Shown here piece after piece: positions 8,540 through 15,372 of a stretch of DNA of 35,872 nt. Source of the stretch: Thermodesulfobacteriota bacterium (GTDB lineage Bacteria > Desulfobacterota > Thermodesulfobacteria > Thermodesulfobacteriales > Thermodesulfobacteriaceae); NCBI GenBank assembly GCA_030550555.1, contig JAUQPD010000041.1, forward strand, positions 1-35,872, in the 5' to 3' direction. The notes under the pieces were generated by a model, which saw only the letters and a list, made by a program, of their open reading frames with translations, did not search any database and was not told where the DNA came from. The position numbers and the translations under genes were made by a program. The first letter of the stretch is position 1, and each line of letters begins with the position of its first letter.

Positions 8540-9163
8540 CTATCTTCTCTGTTGTACAGGAGTTACTTGTCTCTGAGGTTCTCTTTGTGTATCTCTTGTC
8601 TTTGGTGTTTCAAGGGCTCTTTTTGCTTTCAATTCTTCGTAATGCTTATCAAAAAGTTCCACTATCTTAGCAGAGATATCTATTCTTGCTGAGGCAAAGT
8701 AGATTCCTGGCTGAGTCTTTTCCATCACGAGGTCAAATCTTTCCCTCTCTACGAAGTTTCTTATAACAATCTCAAGTTCCTTAAAAACTGGATCGAGCAG
8801 TTTTCTCTCATATTCCTGCATTTCAAACTGTGCGTCTTCCTGTAGAGTTCTCAGTTCTCTCAATTTTCTCTGATACTCAGCCTGTTTTCTTTCTCTCATC
8901 TCCTGAGACCAGAGATGACTTTTCTTTTCTATTTCATCTTTTAGGGCTTCAACTTCTTTTACTTTGGCTTCAAGTTTTGCTTGAAGTTCCTCATATTTCT
9001 TTTGCAGTTGGTCCATGACTTCAAGACCATACTTTGAAGTATTGATTACTCTCTTGATATCAATTACCCCTATTTTTAAAGGCTCCTGAGCACTTATTCC
9101 GCTTCTTGAAGTAAGACCAAAAATGAGAACAGAGATGATGAGGATTATGAAGTGTTTTCTCAT
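8540..9163 (-). CDS. OmpH/Skp-family periplasmic chaperone
   Basis: Exported protein of 207 residues with a signal peptide (about 1-25, ending SGISA before QEP). The start of the mature domain, KIGVIDIKRVINTSKYG, is the conserved first strand of Skp. A long Lys/Glu-rich coiled coil spans about 50-125, followed by the returning C-terminal strands (FDLVMEKTQPGIYFASARIDIS). Skp trimers hold unfolded outer-membrane proteins in the periplasm. The C-terminal tail (about 185-207, Arg/Gln-rich) is longer than in E. coli. It sits between pal and glk in a minus-strand operon. Confidence 0.85.
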   Translation of the reverse strand: MRKHFIILIISVLIFGLTSRSGISAQEPLKIGVIDIKRVINTSKYGLEVMDQLQKKYEELQAKLEAKVKEVEALKDEIEKKSHLWSQEMRERKQAEYQRKLRELRTLQEDAQFEMQEYERKLLDPVFKELEIVIRNFVERERFDLVMEKTQPGIYFASARIDISAKIVELFDKHYEELKAKRALETPKTRDTQREPQRQVTPVQQRR

Positions 9164-9194
9164 ATCTACCCATCCTCCTATTAATTAAAATATT

Positions 9195-9788
9195 TTATTT
9201 TATTACGAAGTCTACTCTTCTATTTATTGCCCAGCAGGACTCGTCACTTATTCTACAAAGGGGCCTCTCCTCACCAAAACTGACAACAGAGATACGTTTT
9301 TCGTCAACCCCTAATTTAATTAAAACTTTTTTAACCTCAAGAGCCCTTTTCATACCAAGAGCCATATTGTATTCATTCGTTCCTCTCTCATCGCAGTTTC
9401 CCTGTAATTCTATTCTAACATGGGGATTTTCAAGAAGATATCTTACATTTCTACGTATTCTATCCCACATATCCTCTCTGATGCTGAAATCGTCATAGTC
9501 AAAAAAGATAGCTAGAAGTGGTGGAGTTGATCTTCCATAAAGACGCCATCTCTCCCAATCTTCTCTCTCCTGTCTCTGATCTCTTTTGTGCTCTTCCCTT
9601 TCTTCCCTCAGAACCCTTGCTAACTCTTGATCATCAACCCTTGCTTGTGGTGGTGCCATATCTCTTCGCTCTTCGACGCGAGGCGGTATCACCGTAGGAA
9701 CTTCCACAACAGGGGGAACTTCCTTTTTAGCACACCCTGTTACTCCTCCCAAAAGGAGCAAAATAAGTAATATTTTCTTCTTTAGCAT
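9195..9788 (-). CDS. pal: Peptidoglycan-associated lipoprotein (Pal, OmpA-like)
   Basis: Outer-membrane lipoprotein that anchors the membrane to peptidoglycan. A lipoprotein signal ends with VTGC near residue 20. A Pro/Val-rich and charged linker (RREERE-like runs of Arg and Glu) follows, then an OmpA_C-like domain from about 95: ATP-independent peptidoglycan-binding motifs IFFDYDDFSI, ELQGNCDERGTNEYN and RRVDFVIK. The start is ATG at 9788, which has GGAGG 8 bases upstream; GTG at 9794 would be only 2 bases from that site. No tolB gene is adjacent, unlike the common tol-pal order; instead the downstream neighbour is a Skp-like chaperone. Confidence 0.9.
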   Translation of the reverse strand: MLKKKILLILLLLGGVTGCAKKEVPPVVEVPTVIPPRVEERRDMAPPQARVDDQELARVLREEREEHKRDQRQEREDWERWRLYGRSTPPLLAIFFDYDDFSIREDMWDRIRRNVRYLLENPHVRIELQGNCDERGTNEYNMALGMKRALEVKKVLIKLGVDEKRISVVSFGEERPLCRISDESCWAINRRVDFVIK

Positions 9789-9809
9789 ACTCACAGCCTC
9801 CTCTGTTAT

Positions 9810-10397
9810 CTAACTATATCCTGTTATATCTATTTCCAAAAGATATTCACCCAGAATAAATTGAAGTTCTTTTTTAATATACTCACACAGTTTATAAAGT
9901 AAAGTTAACTCCTCAGCAATTGCTTGAGATATTTCAACATAGTCTTCGTGACTAAATCTATTCATCAATCTCTTGCAAAAAAACTCCCTACATAAATAAG
10001 GCCTTGCAAAGATCTTACAACCCCTCTCACCCACAAAAAAACACCGACCCTTTACCTCTCTCTCAGAAGGAATAGTATACCCAAGAAACCAATTCAAAAG
10101 AATTATATTAACTGTAACTTCATTCTCAAGCCCCTCCTTACAACAGCCCTTTCTCTCCTCCACAGAACAGATAAAACACTCCTTGAAACTCTCCTTTCTC
10201 TCCATGAGGTCATTTGATTTGATGATTGCAGACTTATAGGCTTTAAGGAGATCCCTAAATTCTGACTGAGCCTTAAAATATTCCCCGTAGTTCTCATAAA
10301 GCTCCATTGCAACCTTTATCTTCTCAAAGAGGAGTTCTTCTGGAGTTCTGTATTCTCTTCTGAATAGTTCTGCTAATCGAGACCTCATACTCAGCAT
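9810..10397 (-). CDS. YkgJ-like cysteine-cluster protein
   Basis: Protein of 195 residues with a cysteine pattern like the YkgJ (putative Zn/Fe-chelating) family: CFIC, then GCC in the middle, then C-x6-C ending in the ARPYLCREFFCKR block. The first about 60 residues are helical and charged, and the C-terminal about 50 residues (AIAEELTLLYKLCEYIKKEL) are also helical. This makes it a longer, divergent member compared with the 124-residue YkgJ protein at 34750. It is first in the operon with pal, the skp-like gene and glk, with an extended -10 promoter upstream. The bound metal and function are unknown. The start ATG at 10397 has only a weak ribosome site; ATG at 10388 is possible. Confidence 0.65.
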   Translation of the reverse strand: MLSMRSRLAELFRREYRTPEELLFEKIKVAMELYENYGEYFKAQSEFRDLLKAYKSAIIKSNDLMERKESFKECFICSVEERKGCCKEGLENEVTVNIILLNWFLGYTIPSEREVKGRCFFVGERGCKIFARPYLCREFFCKRLMNRFSHEDYVEISQAIAEELTLLYKLCEYIKKELQFILGEYLLEIDITGYS

Positions 10398-10449
10398 ATT
10401 TTATCATCTCTTCTCCAATAAAAAAGAACCTACATCCCTACTTAGCCCT

Positions 10450-10458
10450 ATCATAACA
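10450..10458 (-). promoter_or_regulatory. Extended -10 element for the Cys-cluster/pal/skp/glk operon
   Basis: On the minus strand TGTTATGAT matches the TGnTATAAT extended -10 consensus at one mismatch; no good -35 box accompanies it. Transcription would start about 45 bases before the ATG at 10397. Confidence 0.35.
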
Positions 10459-10465
10459 GTAATAC

Positions 10466-10487
10466 GATAAATTTTTAAAGGTTTATC
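10466..10487. promoter_or_regulatory. Inverted repeat between divergent promoters (candidate operator)
   Basis: GATAAA at 10466-10471 and its complement TTTATC at 10482-10487 are separated by 10 bases. It lies next to the -35 box of the copper gene promoter, a position suitable for a regulator. The regulator is unknown. Confidence 0.3.
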
Positions 10488-10488
10488 A

Positions 10489-10517
10489 TAGACAAATTTA
10501 AAATTCCGGAATAAGAT
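10489..10517 (+). promoter_or_regulatory. Promoter of the copper locus
   Basis: TAGACA at 10489-10494, a 17-base spacer and TAAGAT at 10512-10517. The leader to the TTG at 10562 is about 38 bases and very A+T rich. Confidence 0.4.
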
Positions 10518-10561
10518 TTTTAGAAAATATATAAATTTTTTTGGCTTTTAGGGAGGAACCA

Positions 10562-10798
10562 TTGGAGAAGCTTAAACTGAGAGTTGAAGGGATGACTTGT
10601 GTAAACTGTGCAAAGGCAATAGAACGGGCCCTTAGGAGATATAGAGGAGTAAAAGAGGTAGAGGTCTCCTTTGAGTTGGGACTGGTCTCAGTTGAATATG
10701 AAGAAGAATTTCTTAATCCTGAAATGATTGCCAAGGTGATCAATGATCTTGGCTACAAAGTAATTTCAGAACATAAAAAAAAAGAACCTCTGAAATAA
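10562..10798 (+). CDS. CopZ-like heavy-metal-binding domain (0-frame product of copA)
   Basis: Single HMA ferredoxin-like domain of 78 residues with the metal motif GMTCVNCAKAIERAL (Cys13 and Cys16). The family fold is complete: strand, helix, strand VEVSFELGLVSVEYEEE, then the second helix and NDLGYKVISE. The start is TTG at 10562, because GGGAGG lies 5 bases upstream; the TTG at 10541 would come before that site. The frame ends TAA shortly after a run of nine A (10775-10783). In the -1 frame the sequence continues straight into the first membrane helix of a copper ATPase. The short protein would therefore be a free cytoplasmic copper chaperone, and the shifted one the N-terminal domain of CopA. 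Frameshift or assembly error are the alternatives. Confidence 0.85.
   Translation: MEKLKLRVEGMTCVNCAKAIERALRRYRGVKEVEVSFELGLVSVEYEEEFLNPEMIAKVINDLGYKVISEHKKKEPLK
10775..10783 (+). promoter_or_regulatory. Slippery A9 run, proposed -1 frameshift (or transcriptional slippage) site
   Basis: Nine A followed by G, read as three Lys codons (AAA AAA AAA) in the CopZ-like frame. A -1 slip here changes the downstream reading from the KEPLK-stop tail to RTSEIKLILLFFSLS, which is the normal linker and first helix of a CopA. The 0-frame stop is 12 bases past the run. I see no strong hairpin directly downstream; only 4-bp stems are present. Confidence 0.65.
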
Positions 10799-12588
10799 AG
10801 CTAATCCTTCTCTTCTTTTCCTTGAGTTTTTCAATAATGATCCTCATGTTCCTACATCACCCATATTCTCTTTATATCCAAGCGTTTTTGAGCCTACTTG
10901 TCCAGGTTTTGGGAGGACCAAAGTTTTACAAAGGTGCTATTGCGGGCCTAAAGATGAGGACAGGCAATATGGACCTTTTGATTTCAATAGGAACAACTTC
11001 AGCGTTAATCTACAGTTTCTTAGCTCTCTTCAAGGTAATTCCTGGTGAACCCTTTTTTGAAACTAATGCATTCTTAATATCCTTCGTAAGACTTGGAAAA
11101 TTTATCGAGGAGAGAACAAAAACAAGGGCTCTCTCACTTCTTAAGGAACTTTTTGCCCTCCAATCCTCTCGTGTCAAAGTATGGACTTCAAGTGGGGAAA
11201 TTGAAATAAATGTATCTGACCTATTTCCTGGAGACATAATTGTTGTTAAAACTGGAGACTTAGTTCCTGTTGATGGTAAAATTGTTGAGGGTTTGGTTGA
11301 AGTAGATGAATCTCTGATTTCTGGGGAAAGTGTCCCTATTCTCAAGAAAAAAGGTGATAATCTCATCTCTGGTAGCATTATTGTTAATGGCTATGCCAAA
11401 GTTGAGGTAACATCTCAGGTCGAAAGTAGTTATATTGGAGTTCTTATAAGACTAATTGAAGAGGCATTACAACGAAAACCGAAAATTCAAAGACTTGCAG
11501 ACAGAGTTTCTCACTATTTCGTGCAAATTATTCTTTTGCTATCTGTTGCTGTATTTCTAATTTGGTTCATTAAAACTCAAGAACTCTCCTTAAGTTTTAA
11601 TTTTGCTCTAGCTCTTCTTGTTATTTCTTGCCCCTGTGCTTTTGGTCTTGCAGTTCCCCTTGCTATATTTGTAGGGCTTACAAGAACCTATAAGAGGGGA
11701 ATATTGGTTAAAGATCCTGGAGGCTTTGAAAGGGCAGGGCAAATTGATATACTGATTTTAGATAAAACAGGCACAATTACAGTTGGAAAACCTAAAGTAA
11801 TAGAATTCAACAGTCTAGACGACAAAGCCATTGAGATAGCCTTTAGTCTTGCCTTAACATCTCAACATCCCTATTCAAAGGCTATTGTGGAATATGCAAA
11901 GCAATTTAATCTCTCCCCTATTCAGCTGGGTGAGTGTAGAGAAGTACCTGGTGTTGGAATCTTCTGTGGTGATTATTTCCTTGGAAGAAATCCGTCTGGA
12001 AAGGGACTTATACTGAGAGATAGGGAACAAATTCTTGCAGAAATAGATGTGGAAGATGAAATAAGAATTGAGGCAAAAGAGGTCTTAGAAGACATTCGAA
12101 AAAGAGGTTTGGGGATTATTCTTGCAACAGGGGATACCAGAGAGAGGGCTTCGACTGTTGCAGAGAAATTGGGGATTGAGACCATCTACGCAGAAATTAA
12201 ACCACAAGACAAATTGAAACTAATAGAGGATTTTCAGAAGAGGGGATTGAAAGTTGCCATAGTGGGTGATGGGGTAAACGATGCTCCAGCTATGGCAAGA
12301 GCAGATCTATCCTTTGTTATGGCAGAAGGTGTTGATATTGCCAAGAGAGTTGGCGATGTCATTCTCCTATCTGGATTAAGGGGAATAGTATATTTCTTCG
12401 ATATTGCAGACAAAACAAGAAAGAGAATTTGGCAAAATCTTTTCTGGGCTTTCATATACAACATAATCTCAATCCCGATCGCAGGCGGAATCCTTTATCA
12501 TAAGGGAATTGTCCTCAAACCAGAATTTGCTGGCCTAATGATGGCGCTCTCTTCAGTAAGCGTAGTTATCAATTCAATAAGAAGGTAA
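10783..12588 (+). CDS. copA: Copper-exporting P1B-type ATPase body, reached by -1 frameshift from 10562
   Basis: The -1 frame is open from the A9 run to 12588 and encodes a CopA without its own N-terminal HMA domain. With the domain at 10562 the composite is about 675 residues. Motifs in composite numbering: helices from about 80, the actuator loop ISGES, Cu(I) channel CPC at 357-359, phosphorylation site DKTGT with Asp401, the P1B-specific SQHP, then GDGVND, and C-terminal NLFWAFIYN and MALSSVSVV membrane motifs of Cu(I) pumps. An independent start would have to be TTG 10822, but that has no ribosome site (only pyrimidines upstream) and cuts into the first helix. The pump exports Cu(I) from the cytoplasm. 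A true interruption or a one-base assembly error at the homopolymer cannot be excluded. Confidence 0.88.
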   Translation, partial: RTSEIKLILLFFSLSFSIMILMFLHHPYSLYIQAFLSLLVQVLGGPKFYKGAIAGLKMRTGNMDLLISIGTTSALIYSFLALFKVIPGEPFFETNAFLISFVRLGKFIEERTKTRALSLLKELFALQSSRVKVWTSSGEIEINVSDLFPGDIIVVKTGDLVPVDGKIVEGLVEVDESLISGESVPILKKKGDNLISGSIIVNGYAKVEVTSQVESSYIGVLIRLIEEALQRKPKIQRLADRVSHYFVQIILLLSVAVFLIWFIKTQELSLSFNFALALLVISCPCAFGLAVPLAIFVGLTRTYKRGILVKDPGGFERAGQIDILILDKTGTITVGKPKVIEFNSLDDKAIEIAFSLALTSQHPYSKAIVEYAKQFNLSPIQLGECREVPGVGIFCGDYFLGRNPSGKGLILRDREQILAEIDVEDEIRIEAKEVLEDIRKRGLGIILATGDTRERASTVAEKLGIETIYAEIKPQDKLKLIEDFQKRGLKVAIVGDGVNDAPAMARADLSFVMAEGVDIAKRVGDVILLSGLRGIVYFFDIADKTRKRIWQNLFWAFIYNIISIPIAGGILYHKGIVLKPEFAGLMMALSSVSVVINSIRR

Positions 12589-12822
12589 ACCTGATAAAGT
12601 TTAAAATCTTGTATAATTCCTGCTCACAGTCCTATTCAAAAGTATGTTCAAAACTCCTTTCAATTTCTACAAAGTTTTCAACATAATTCTGGCAGAATTT
12701 TCAACACGATTTTCTCCTCTTTTGATGCTCAAATATAAAGGGCACAGAGAGTACATTTCAAATGAACTAATTTTCTACTGCTACAATTCATTAAAGAAAA
12801 TTAATAGTATTGAATATAAATA
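12589..12822. other. A+T-rich intergenic region between convergent copA and DUF190 gene
   Basis: About 234 bases between two converging genes. One 60-codon frame at 12644 has a composition unlike its neighbours and no ribosome site. No clear terminator is seen. Confidence 0.4.
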
Positions 12823-13158
12823 TTAGGGAAGGTTTTTGACGATTTGAACTTGTTGAACTGTTATAAGGCCGTGCTTTACAATTTTTTCAATTTCTTTAAT
12901 AAACTTTTCTATTTTTTCCTCAGTATCTACGATTTCAAGTAGTATAGGTAAATTGGAAGAGATGTCAGCAAAAGAAAGGGTTCTAATTTTTTTAGAGGGC
13001 CCATATCCCATTATTGCTCGAAAAACAGTTACCCCAGCAATTCCCCTTTCCATTGCAAGTTCAAGAATTTTCTTATATAGAAGTTTACCCTCAATGCGAT
13101 CATCTTCTCGAATGTAAATTCTCAATAATATTCCTCTTTGTTCCCTTAATTCCATCAA
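12823..13158 (-). CDS. DUF190 protein (PII-like fold)
   Basis: Small protein of 111 residues of the DUF190 family, whose members share the PII-like ferredoxin fold and are often encoded beside crcB. Typical stretches are LLRIYIREDDRIEGKLLYKK at the start, MERGIAGVTVFRAIMGYG in the middle and SSNLPILLEIVDTEEKIEKF after it. Its ATG overlaps the crcB stop by 4 bases, so the two are translationally coupled. The biochemical role is not established; genomic pairing suggests that it modulates or senses something linked to the fluoride channel. It is the last gene of the ftsY operon. Confidence 0.85.
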   Translation of the reverse strand: MMELREQRGILLRIYIREDDRIEGKLLYKKILELAMERGIAGVTVFRAIMGYGPSKKIRTLSFADISSNLPILLEIVDTEEKIEKFIKEIEKIVKHGLITVQQVQIVKNLP

Positions 13159-13538
13159 CTCCCTCTAATAAACACTATTTTTCCGAGAATAAGCCCACCA
13201 AAACCAGCTAAAAGGGAGAGAAAAAAATTTAGAGCTAAATTCAGAAAAGCAAGAAAATAGGCTCCTGATTTTAATAGCAGTATTGTATCATAAGTGATTG
13301 CTGAAAGGGTTGTAAAGGAGCCGAGGAATCCAACTACAAAAAATAATCTATAAATTGGATCAAGGGCGGAGAAGGTAAAATAGGTCATAAAAAGAGTTAT
13401 CAGAAAAGAGCCAAGGACGTTGACGAAGAGCGTTCCGCAAGGAAAAGTTGAACATATGTGGTGAGAAAAAAGACTTGCAATAAAGTATCTTAGGAGAGCT
13501 CCAATAGCACCACCCAAAGCTATGATAAGATAGGTCAT
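13155..13538 (-). CDS. crcB: Fluoride-specific ion channel CrcB/Fluc
   Basis: Inner-membrane fluoride channel that works as an antiparallel dimer. The 127-residue protein has four helices and the family motifs GGAIGALLRYF, GTLFVNVLGSFLITLF and GFLGSFTTLSAITYDT, which carry the pore Asn and the Phe box. I take ATG 13538, which overlaps the stop of the preceding kinase gene (ATGA), over GTG 13550 further upstream; MTYLIIALGGAIGALLRY is the usual CrcB N-terminus. One gene copy is enough for a homodimer. It is co-transcribed with ftsY and the kinase-like gene, and followed by DUF190. No fluoride riboswitch is visible in front of the operon. Confidence 0.9.
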   Translation of the reverse strand: MTYLIIALGGAIGALLRYFIASLFSHHICSTFPCGTLFVNVLGSFLITLFMTYFTFSALDPIYRLFFVVGFLGSFTTLSAITYDTILLLKSGAYFLAFLNLALNFFLSLLAGFGGLILGKIVFIRGS

Positions 13539-14149
13539 GGTCCTAAGCACTTAAGAAGTTTGGCATAAAGACTGCTTCCAGTATCCTCAACATCTACATG
13601 TATTTTAATAATCTCAGTTCGCATCTTTTGTAAATATTCTAACATCGGAAGTGTCTCACTTTGAAACCACTTAAGTTTCTTTATGAGATATTCTTCACTA
13701 TCATCTATTCTTTCTTTTCTGTCTCCTGCAGGATCAAGAATCAGTCTTTGTCTTAGGACCTCGACTTCTATTGAAAGAAACACTACTATGTCAATACGAA
13801 TTTTTTTTAGCAGTCTTTGTGCTTGATAGAGGTTTCTCGGAAGACCATTCAATATTAGAAGATCTCTTGATGAACAATTTCTGTCTTCAAGAAAGGCAAG
13901 AAGTATTTTTTCTGCGAGAAAAAACTCATCAGGCTTTAAAAGACGGCCTTCTGAGAGGATTTGTCTAATGAGAATTGTCTCTCTTTCGGGAAAAGGAAGT
14001 TGATTGTTGGCGACTGCTCGAAGATTTGCTCCAAAATCGAAGTGATGAGCCTTTCTCTCAAAGAGACCTCTTTTTTCAATTTCATTACCAAGTGGGGTCT
14101 TTCCAGATCCAGTTGGTCCAACTAACAAGAGAGCTTCAATTTCTTTCAT
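13535..14149 (-). CDS. Adenylate-kinase-like nucleoside monophosphate kinase
   Basis: P-loop protein of 204 residues. It starts with a Walker A loop, GPTGSGKTPLG, and has the NMP-binding and core features LNGLPRNLYQAQRLL and a lid-like region DPAGDRKERIDDSEEY. The C-terminal part (KKLKWFQSETLPMLEYL) resembles adenylate kinase. The classical adenylate-kinase lid is short, so the substrate could be another nucleoside monophosphate. Its start lies 2 bases after the ftsY stop and its stop overlaps the crcB start. I cannot tell whether it is the main adenylate kinase of the cell or a paralog. Confidence 0.7.
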   Translation of the reverse strand: MKEIEALLLVGPTGSGKTPLGNEIEKRGLFERKAHHFDFGANLRAVANNQLPFPERETILIRQILSEGRLLKPDEFFLAEKILLAFLEDRNCSSRDLLILNGLPRNLYQAQRLLKKIRIDIVVFLSIEVEVLRQRLILDPAGDRKERIDDSEEYLIKKLKWFQSETLPMLEYLQKMRTEIIKIHVDVEDTGSSLYAKLLKCLGP

Positions 14150-14151
14150 AA

Positions 14152-15120
14152 TTAGTCTGGTAGGATAGCAGACACAAAGGCCTCTTTGTCAAAAGGAAGA
14201 AGATCTTCAGGTTTCTCACCAAGGCCGATAAAAAGAATTGGGAGATTGAATTTATGAGATACCGCAAGGGCTATTCCACCTTTTGCGGTGCCATCCATTT
14301 TGGTGATTATTAAGGCATCGATAGGAATCGCCTTTGAAAAGTGTTCAGCCTGAGAGATAGCATTTTGGCCTGTTGTTGCATCTAAAACAAGAATATTTAC
14401 TCTATTTTCCTTGGGAACTAATTTATCCATGACTCTGTGCATTTTCTTGAGCTCTTCAATTAGATTATATTTGGTGTGGAGTCTACCTGCGGTATCAACC
14501 AGGACGACATCAAAGGAATCTTTTATGGCCTTTTCAAGGCCCTGATAGATAACTGCTGAAGCATCACTACCCTCTTTCTGGGCAACAACAGGAGCTCCAA
14601 CTCTTTCACCCCACTTCACTAACTGATCTATAGCAGCTGCTCTAAAGGTATCACCAGCAACAAGTAAGACTTTATAGCCTTCACACTTTAAGTGCTGAGC
14701 AAGTTTTGCTATTGTTGTTGTTTTACCGACACCATTAACTCCAATGAAAAAGAGGACAGCTGGTCTTCCTTCTGGTGGAAAAGGTCTATCGTAATCTTTA
14801 ATCAAGCTTAGGGCCTGTTTCTTGAGTTCTCTTTTTAGTTCTGAAGTTGTAACAGGCTCTCCCTTTAAAAGTCTAGTTCTAAAGGGCTCAAGAAGGGCCT
14901 GAGTGGTCTCAACACCGATATCCGCAAGAATAAGTTTTTCCTCTATTTCTTCTAAAAACTGGAGGTCAATTAATTTTTCAACAACAAAGATTTCACCTAA
15001 AGCTGAGCTAATTTTTTCTTTTGTCTTTGAGAGCCCCTCTTTGAAACGCTCAAAGAGACCTTTTTTTTCTTCCTGAGGGAGCTCTTCTTTTTGAGATTTT
15101 CGTCTGAAGAAATTGAACAT
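14152..15120 (-). CDS. ftsY: Signal recognition particle receptor FtsY
   Basis: SRP GTPase at the inner membrane that docks ribosome-SRP complexes at the Sec translocon. A short charged N-terminal region (about 1-40, FFRRKSQKEELPQEEKKG) takes the place of the long acidic domain of E. coli. It is followed by the four-helix N domain and the G domain with GVNGVGKTTTIAKLA, DTFRAAAIDQL, DTAGRLHTKYN and ITKMDGTAKGG. The end, GLGEKPEDLLPFDKEAFV, is the usual FtsY closing helix. At 322 residues it is a compact version. It leads the minus-strand run with the kinase-like gene, crcB and DUF190; tRNA-Ser is immediately upstream. Confidence 0.93.
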   Translation of the reverse strand: MFNFFRRKSQKEELPQEEKKGLFERFKEGLSKTKEKISSALGEIFVVEKLIDLQFLEEIEEKLILADIGVETTQALLEPFRTRLLKGEPVTTSELKRELKKQALSLIKDYDRPFPPEGRPAVLFFIGVNGVGKTTTIAKLAQHLKCEGYKVLLVAGDTFRAAAIDQLVKWGERVGAPVVAQKEGSDASAVIYQGLEKAIKDSFDVVLVDTAGRLHTKYNLIEELKKMHRVMDKLVPKENRVNILVLDATTGQNAISQAEHFSKAIPIDALIITKMDGTAKGGIALAVSHKFNLPILFIGLGEKPEDLLPFDKEAFVSAILPD

Positions 15121-15135
15121 GATAGAACTAAATTA

Positions 15136-15226
15136 CGGAGGGGGAGGGATTCGAACCCCCGGAGGGAGAGCAAGCTCCCTCAACGGCTTTCAAGGCCGCC
15201 CCCTTCGTCCACTCGGGCACCCCTCC
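15136..15226 (-). tRNA. tRNA-Ser (anticodon UGA)
   Basis: The minus strand folds as a class II tRNA of about 91 nt: acceptor GGAGGGG pairing with CCCCTCC, D-loop GCCCGAGTGG, anticodon loop CTTGAAA with UGA, a long variable arm (GAGGGAGCTTGCTCTCCCTC) and the TTCGAAT T-loop. Discriminator is G. CCA is not encoded. Read by eye without a covariance search. Confidence 0.9.
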
Positions 15227-15244
15227 TAAAACATCTCATCCTAA

Positions 15245-15272
15245 AATATAACACAAATTTGTGCCTTGAAAA
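15245..15272 (-). promoter_or_regulatory. Promoter of tRNA-Ser
   Basis: On the minus strand TTTTCA, a 16-base spacer and TATATT lie just upstream of the tRNA-Ser 5' end. The -35 box is two bases off consensus. Confidence 0.4.
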
Positions 15273-15300
15273 CCACTATTCAAGAAACCACTATTCAAGA
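15271..15300. repeat. 15-bp tandem repeat, two copies
   Basis: AACCACTATTCAAGA occurs twice in a row, with a further partial AAAC after it. The first copy also completes an inverted repeat CTTGAA-N8-TTCAAG at 15265-15284. It sits between tRNA-Ser and the oppositely directed FlgO/CsgG-like gene. Confidence 0.75.
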
Positions 15301-15313
15301 AAACTTCCTTACA

Positions 15314-15341
15314 TTGCTTTTTCCTATCAATGATTTATTAT
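15314..15341 (+). promoter_or_regulatory. Promoter of the FlgO/CsgG-like gene
   Basis: TTGCTT at 15314-15319, a 16-base spacer and TATTAT at 15336-15341. The ATG at 15373 follows with GAGG 7 bases before it. Confidence 0.45.
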
Positions 15342-15372
15342 AAGATCTAAAAGAACTTTGCGAGGTTGAAAC

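Noticed and set aside
10822-12588. copA as an independent gene starting at TTG 10822
   Set aside because: No ribosome site upstream, the start cuts the first helix, and the -1 frame continues seamlessly upstream to the A9 run.
12644-12826. 60-codon plus-strand frame between copA and DUF190
   Set aside because: No ribosome site, A+T-driven composition, no family resemblance; runs into the convergent DUF190 gene end.
13155-13550. crcB start at GTG 13550
   Set aside because: ATG 13538 overlaps the upstream stop as ATGA and gives the canonical N-terminus.
15227-15372. Fluoride riboswitch in front of the ftsY-crcB operon
   Set aside because: No matching fold or conserved bases were seen; only promoters, a repeat and tRNA-Ser are there.
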